The notes beneath the pieces were generated by a model. The model did no database searches. It was not told the DNA's origin and was given only the letters and a program-made list of their open reading frames with translations. Both the position numbers and the translations under genes were made by a program. A DNA stretch of 37,211 nucleotides from Spirochaetaceae bacterium (GTDB lineage Bacteria; Spirochaetota; Spirochaetia; DSM-2461): positions 1-37,211 of the forward strand of contig JADGDJ010000018.1 of assembly GCA_016744925.1 (NCBI GenBank), in the 5' to 3' direction. Of the stretch, positions 33,099 through 37,211 are shown one piece after another (positions within the stretch are counted from its first letter, which is position 1; every line of letters begins with the position of its first letter).

Positions 33099-34232
33099 TC
33101 ATTTTTTTTTCATCTCTTTTTTATGGTGATACATTCTGTTGTCAGCAATTTTAAAAAGTTCATCGAAGCTGGTCCCTTCTTCAGGATAAGAAGCACAGCC
33201 GAAACTGAATTGGGCATGTATCCGATCGTTTCTTATTATGAAAGGATTTCCTTTGAGAGACGTACGAATGTGAGCAATTTTATCATTAATATCATCATCC
33301 CCGATCTGATAAAATATAGCCATAAACTCATCGCCACCCCATCTGGCAAATATATCAGTTTTCCTAATATTTTTAATTGTTACATCAGCAAACTTTTGTA
33401 AAAGCCGATCTCCGGCAATGTGCCCATGAGTATCATTGATCTTTTTTAAATCGTTTATGTCAAATATCCCCAGTGAAAAAGTTTGATGATAGCGTAAGGC
33501 ATTATTGAGGATGTGGTTGAAATGCTCCATAAAATAAGCTCTGTTGTAGGTTTTAGTCAATTCGTCATAGCGGGAGAGAGTCACCATTTTTGTGTAGAGC
33601 AGATATTTTTGAAGAGCTACTTCGATATTTCCTCTAATGTACTCTAATGATAAAATATCATCATTTGTAAAAGCGTCTATCTCTTTACTGTCGATATGTA
33701 AAATCCCTTTAAGCTCTTTGTTGACAAATAAGGGAACAACGATAGATGAACGTATGTGCCACTCATTCGAATCAACAGATAAGGGAAAAATATTAAGATC
33801 TTTGATTTCTTTAATATCTTTGATGATTACCGCTTTTTCAATTTTCCCATCTGTGTATTTATAAATGATAGTTTCATTGAGGGGGATTGAGAACCCTTTT
33901 ATTTTATCATCATCGAATCCCTTCTGTGAAAAACAGTGAAATAGATCGTCTTCACCCCGGATCATCACACTACCGACATTCGCATAGGGGATTGCCTGTA
34001 TCGCTTTCTCCAGAATCATTCCATAGAGATCTCTCGGATCTTCGGTGCCGACAACAGCTTGTGTTATTTCCAGCATTGAGCCCCGAAGATTGTTGAGTCG
34101 CTTCAAATGACCACTCGTCTCGTTGAGGTCGGAAAGCAGTTTCTTATTCTGTCTGCTTTTCCAAATATACAAGAAAAGCAATGAGAAAAAGAGAAAGATT
34201 ACAACTATAAATAAAACTTTATAATCAGGCAT
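33099..34232 (-). CDS. Membrane-anchored GAF-GGDEF diguanylate cyclase
   Basis: A 377-residue protein. An N-terminal membrane helix (about 5-25) and short coiled region lead into a GAF-like sensor domain (about 55-210) and a C-terminal GGDEF domain (about 220-375). The active-site motif is an intact GGDEF at 299-303, with an RxxD inhibitory-site motif (Arg290 to Asp293) five residues before it, so it probably makes cyclic di-GMP under product inhibition. It follows fabH by 31 bases on the same strand, in an apparent TetR-fabH-cyclase unit. No SD is clear before the ATG. Confidence 0.9.
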   Translation of the reverse strand: MPDYKVLFIVVIFLFFSLLFLYIWKSRQNKKLLSDLNETSGHLKRLNNLRGSMLEITQAVVGTEDPRDLYGMILEKAIQAIPYANVGSVMIRGEDDLFHCFSQKGFDDDKIKGFSIPLNETIIYKYTDGKIEKAVIIKDIKEIKDLNIFPLSVDSNEWHIRSSIVVPLFVNKELKGILHIDSKEIDAFTNDDILSLEYIRGNIEVALQKYLLYTKMVTLSRYDELTKTYNRAYFMEHFNHILNNALRYHQTFSLGIFDINDLKKINDTHGHIAGDRLLQKFADVTIKNIRKTDIFARWGGDEFMAIFYQIGDDDINDKIAHIRTSLKGNPFIIRNDRIHAQFSFGCASYPEEGTSFDELFKIADNRMYHHKKEMKKK

Positions 34233-34263
34233 TACAAGTTATTTTAGAATGCAATCTCTCAAA

Positions 34264-35247
34264 TTACCACTCAATAATGATTCCTGCATGGGTTAAACCA
34301 CCTCCGAATCCATAGAGAAGCATCTTATCACCACTCTCGATCTTATCCTCTTTAAGTGCTTTCCAGAGAGCAAGAGGAATTGTTGCAGATGATGTATTTC
34401 CATAGTATTCAAGGCTGGTAAGAGCACTCTCTTTTTCAAAACCGGTTTTTTCACAGATAGAGTGGATCATTCTCAGGTTGGCACTGTGCGGTACAAACCA
34501 TTTGATATCACCTGATGTATAACCGGACTGTTCGAGAAGGGCTTTAACGGCCTTAGGCACTGTTTTTATCACAAAAGTGTATACAGCACGTCCATCCTGA
34601 TACAAATTGTCTATTACGTGAGCTTTCTTCCCTTCTATATCATGGGATAATCCCGTACAGAACAATTTGTGCCCTGAAGCTCCTTGAGAACCATAATATG
34701 ATCCCAGAAAACCGGGATTGTCCTCATTGTATTCCACAATGGCTGCTCCGGCACCGTCTCCAAATAGAACACAAGTATCACGATCTGTATAATCCGTTAT
34801 TTTTGACAGTACTTCTGCAGCTATGACAAGAGCTTTTTTACTCTGTCCCGTCGTCACCATTCCATTGGCGACCTGTAGTGCATAAACAAAGCCGGCGCAG
34901 GCCGCATTGAGATCCATAACACCTGTTGTCTCGGGAAATCCCAGTTGTCCGTGTATCATTGCGGAGACGCTGGGTGTTCGGTGGTCGGGAGTTATCGTTG
35001 CGACGATGATCAGATCAATCTCGTCGAGATCAACCGTGTATCGACTCTGTAGGTTTTCCACCGCTTTTATTGCCATATGAGACACATATTCGTCTTTATG
35101 AGTAATTCTTCTCTCATGTATGCCTGTCCGCTGGACAATCCATTCATCATTTGTATCGACCATTTTTTCCAGATCGTTATTTGTCAACTTCGTTTCAGGT
35201 ACATAGGCACCTAATGCTGTTATTCTTGCTTTAGATAGAAAACTCAA
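34264..35247 (-). CDS. fabH: Beta-ketoacyl-ACP synthase III (FabH)
   Basis: A 327-residue FabH. The Cys-His-Asn triad is Cys117 (NAACAG), His254 (FVPHSAN) and Asn284 (YYGNTSS); LFGDGAGA and the WIVQRTGI start region are also typical. It starts fatty-acyl chains by condensing acyl-CoA with malonyl-ACP. The TTG at 35247 is chosen over the longer frame because AAGGAG lies six bases upstream, overlapping the stop of the TetR gene. Placement opposite the amino-lipid operon suggests it could supply the starter for that chain. A housekeeping role is possible. Confidence 0.92.
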   Translation of the reverse strand: MSFLSKARITALGAYVPETKLTNNDLEKMVDTNDEWIVQRTGIHERRITHKDEYVSHMAIKAVENLQSRYTVDLDEIDLIIVATITPDHRTPSVSAMIHGQLGFPETTGVMDLNAACAGFVYALQVANGMVTTGQSKKALVIAAEVLSKITDYTDRDTCVLFGDGAGAAIVEYNEDNPGFLGSYYGSQGASGHKLFCTGLSHDIEGKKAHVIDNLYQDGRAVYTFVIKTVPKAVKALLEQSGYTSGDIKWFVPHSANLRMIHSICEKTGFEKESALTSLEYYGNTSSATIPLALWKALKEDKIESGDKMLLYGFGGGLTHAGIIIEW

Positions 35248-35257
35248 TGTTAACTCC

Positions 35258-35842
35258 TTATGCTTTATCTTTGAGACACACGTACTCAACAAGAGCCGCC
35301 TGTGTTTGTGTAATTCTGCTTTTGTCTTTAAAAATTCTCGCCATCTTCAGGGCTCCTGACATGGCATATATGAAATGACGGGACATCTCCTGAGGGTGTA
35401 GAGTCGGTTTGAATTCATTGTTTTCCATACCTGTCCGGATCATCGATTCCAGCCATGTTTCTACCTGTGTAATCAATTCCTGAGATCTCTGCTGTATTTT
35501 TTCGGGCATTTTGTGATAGTCAGCGGCAACCATCCCAATCGGGCATATCCGTGTGCATTCATTTGATAATTCTCCATACATCTTACAGAATGAGTCCATT
35601 TTTTCCATGCTCGATTGCCTGTTCACTCTTTTGCACCACAGGGAAAAAAGGCGGCTGTATTTGGTAATAAACGCTACACCGAGATCTTCCTTCGTGGGGA
35701 AGTGGTAGTGAATGCTCGCTTTTTTTAAGTTGATTGACTTTGAGATATCGTTGTAACTGAATCCCTGATACCCGTATGAGAGAATCAGTTCTTCGGCAGA
35801 TTTTAATATTATAGATTTGGTAGATCTTGTTTTTATCGTCAC
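35258..35842 (-). CDS. TetR-family regulator controlling the fabH unit
   Basis: A 194-residue TetR protein with the helix-turn-helix FSYNDISKSINLKKASIHYHF (28-48) near the N-terminus and a larger C-terminal ligand domain. The GTG at 35842 is the only plausible start: a TTG at 35878 lies inside the promoter's -35 box. The gene precedes fabH with coupled SD and stop, and its own promoter carries a perfect palindrome, so autoregulation of the TetR-fabH-cyclase unit is expected. The ligand may be an acyl-CoA or related lipid, which is inference from the neighbours. Confidence 0.88.
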   Translation of the reverse strand: MTIKTRSTKSIILKSAEELILSYGYQGFSYNDISKSINLKKASIHYHFPTKEDLGVAFITKYSRLFSLWCKRVNRQSSMEKMDSFCKMYGELSNECTRICPIGMVAADYHKMPEKIQQRSQELITQVETWLESMIRTGMENNEFKPTLHPQEMSRHFIYAMSGALKMARIFKDKSRITQTQAALVEYVCLKDKA

Positions 35843-35849
35843 TATGTAT

Positions 35850-35878
35850 AATCTACCTACTAGTAGGTAGAATGTCAA
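35850..35878 (-). promoter_or_regulatory. TetR-fabH promoter with embedded operator and leaderless start
   Basis: On the minus strand TTGACA (35873-35878, perfect) and TAGATT (35850-35855) are exactly 17 bases apart. The GTG start begins only seven bases after the -10 box, so the transcript probably begins at or within a base or two of the start codon. Confidence 0.75.
35853..35870. promoter_or_regulatory. Perfect 18-bp palindromic TetR operator
   Basis: CTACCTACTAGTAGGTAG is identical to its reverse complement. It fills the spacer between the -35 and -10 boxes of the TetR-fabH promoter, overlapping the -10 by three bases, so a bound dimer would block RNA polymerase. Confidence 0.85.
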
Positions 35879-35887
35879 TTGAGCGTC

Positions 35888-35924
35888 AAAAAAAAGGGTC
35901 TGTTTATAGGTAAACAGACCCTTT
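35888..35924 (-). terminator. Intrinsic terminator of the minus-strand ketosynthase gene
   Basis: A perfect 14-bp stem (35893-35906 with 35911-35924) with loop TAGG is followed on the minus strand by eight T. It insulates the TetR-fabH unit from the upstream ketosynthase transcript. Confidence 0.9.
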
Positions 35925-35944
35925 AATATGTAAATATGCTGTAT

Positions 35945-37210
35945 TTAGTCTTTATATCTCGAAAAAATTAATGCGGCATTCTGACCGCCGAATCCAAAAG
36001 AGTTTGAAAGGATATGGTTTATTGTTTCGTCTTGATATGTTTCTGTCACAACATTGAGGTTGATTTCAGGGTCTTTTTCAAAGACATTTATTGTAGGGTG
36101 AACAGTTCCATCGACAAAAACCCGCATGTCTGCGACGGCTTCAACAGCACTTGCTCCACCTATAAGGTGTCCGGTCATAGATTTTGTACTGTGAACAGGC
36201 ACTTTTGATCCATGCTCTTTCAGTGCATTATTTATGGCGATGGATTCAATTTTATCTCCCAGGGGAGTGGATGTCCCGTGGCAGTTCACGAGATCTATCT
36301 CTTCGGGTTTTAACCCTGCTTCGTTTATTGCCATCTCCATGGCCCGGGTTGCGCCGTCTCCTTCCGGATGGGGTGCGACAAGGTCGTGGGCATCACAGGA
36401 AAAGCCGTATCCCGAGACTTCTGCATATATTTTAGCTCCCCGGGCTTTGGCGTGTTCTAATTCTTCAAAACACAGTACGCCGGCACCTTCACCAATGACA
36501 AAACCGTTTCTATCCTTATCAAAAGGCCTGCTGGCAGTTTCCGGTGAATCATTTCTATTCGATAAGGCTCCGATGTTGCCAAAAGCCGATATTCCCAATC
36601 TACTGATAATAGCTTCCGAACCACCGGTGAACATGACATCGGCCATTCCTGATTTTATCATCATCATAGATGTCCCGAAGGAGTGATTTCCGGAAGAACA
36701 AGCTGAGTTCAGGGAAAATGAAGGACCTCTAAGACCCGCTTCCTGAGCAAAATATGCTGAACCTGTACTAGGTATACAGGCAATTACATAAAAGGGAGAA
36801 TTGGCATGCATTCCCTTCGTAACAACTCTTTCTGAATTTGTGAAATGAGATTCCAACCCTCCAACACCTGTACCTATGAGAGATCCATATCGAGTGGGGT
36901 CAGTAGAGACATCGAGACCTGAGTCTTCTAATGCCTGCTTTCCGGCTATCTGAGCCAGTATGCTGTATCGATCCAGTCTTCTGGTCATTTTTTTTGATGA
37001 GAAATAAGGCTTAAGATCGGGAAGGTCTATTTCTCCTGCGATTTGAATGTCATAATCGCCGATTTCGAAACTTGAAATATCTCGAATTCCGGATTTTCCA
37101 TCAGCGAGATTGCCCCAGAATTCCTTTACAGTATTTCCAATCGGATTTATTGTGCCGATTCCAGTTATAACAACTCTTCTCTGTGAAAAGTTGCTCCCCA
37201 TATTGCCCAT
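35945..37210 (-). CDS. fabF: Beta-ketoacyl-ACP synthase II (FabF-like), at window edge
   Basis: A 421-residue KAS II in this frame. The triad is Cys171 (NSACSSG), His311 (NCHGTSTPLGD) and His348 (KSMTGHLIG), with the RRVVITGIG start and NSFGFGGQN end of FabF. It elongates acyl-ACP with malonyl-ACP. The ATG at 37210 is the last possible in the window; another at 37201 lies three codons in. The true start may lie outside, so completeness at the 5' end is uncertain, though core motifs sit at normal positions. It is closer to ordinary FabF than the KS at 25119. Confidence 0.9.
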   Translation of the reverse strand: MGNMGSNFSQRRVVITGIGTINPIGNTVKEFWGNLADGKSGIRDISSFEIGDYDIQIAGEIDLPDLKPYFSSKKMTRRLDRYSILAQIAGKQALEDSGLDVSTDPTRYGSLIGTGVGGLESHFTNSERVVTKGMHANSPFYVIACIPSTGSAYFAQEAGLRGPSFSLNSACSSGNHSFGTSMMMIKSGMADVMFTGGSEAIISRLGISAFGNIGALSNRNDSPETASRPFDKDRNGFVIGEGAGVLCFEELEHAKARGAKIYAEVSGYGFSCDAHDLVAPHPEGDGATRAMEMAINEAGLKPEEIDLVNCHGTSTPLGDKIESIAINNALKEHGSKVPVHSTKSMTGHLIGGASAVEAVADMRVFVDGTVHPTINVFEKDPEINLNVVTETYQDETINHILSNSFGFGGQNAALIFSRYKD

Positions 37211-37211
37211 A

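Noticed and set aside
35843-35878. TTG start at 35878 for the TetR regulator
   Set aside because: That codon is part of the TTGACA -35 box and would place the operator and -10 inside the gene.

Overview
The window reads as compact, moderately AT-rich bacterial chromosome. Gene ends often abut or overlap, and TTG and GTG starts with good Shine-Dalgarno (SD) sequences are common. No rRNA, tRNA, CRISPR array or intact mobile element was seen. A free-living spirochaete is my best guess, from overall gene style (relaxed lipoboxes, a DUF1848 protein, exonuclease I, an RND operon with lipoprotein partners). That is an impression; nothing in the window proves the phylum.

Region 1 (1-9300) is mostly transport and small metabolism: a family 3 solute-binding protein, MFS and LysE exporters, a DUF1848 protein, a lipoprotein lysophospholipase-like hydrolase, EamA, AEC and TauE/SafE carriers, and an aldo/keto reductase with a ferredoxin tail. 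Two gaps hold decayed fragments: a second DUF1848 C-terminus and the C-terminus of an AraC-family regulator. Region 2 (9300-12200) holds exonuclease I (sbcB), a membrane protein with a Cys-rich tail, and a cluster of very small genes separated by strong terminators: a 21-codon ORF and a pair of 66/67-residue paralogues. Region 3 (12200-22800) is a divergent TetR-TolC / MFP-RND efflux locus. Its plus-strand operon continues into an anchored 873-residue protein with a propeller-like C-terminus and a lipoprotein.

Region 4 (23000-37211) is the striking part. A plus-strand operon encodes, in order: a GNAT-like acyltransferase, a FabD-type acyltransferase, a ketosynthase, a ketoreductase, an HMG-CoA-synthase-like enzyme, two crotonase-fold enzymes matching the ECH1/ECH2 pair of polyketide beta-branching cassettes, an enoyl reductase with a Y-x6-K site, an ACP, a PLP-dependent alpha-oxoamine synthase and a FabZ-type dehydratase. 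Facing it on the minus strand are a diguanylate cyclase, FabH, a TetR regulator with a perfect 18-bp operator, and a FabF-type ketosynthase.

Taken together, region 4 looks like a discrete-enzyme (type II) acyl-chain assembly line. It should build a chain on the ACP, install a beta-methyl (or related) branch by the HMGS/ECH route, release it by decarboxylative condensation with an amino acid to give an alpha-amino ketone, and perhaps N-acylate that amine. The predicted product class is a beta-branched, sphingoid- or ceramide-like amino lipid. I know of no described pathway with this combination; that is recollection, not a search result.
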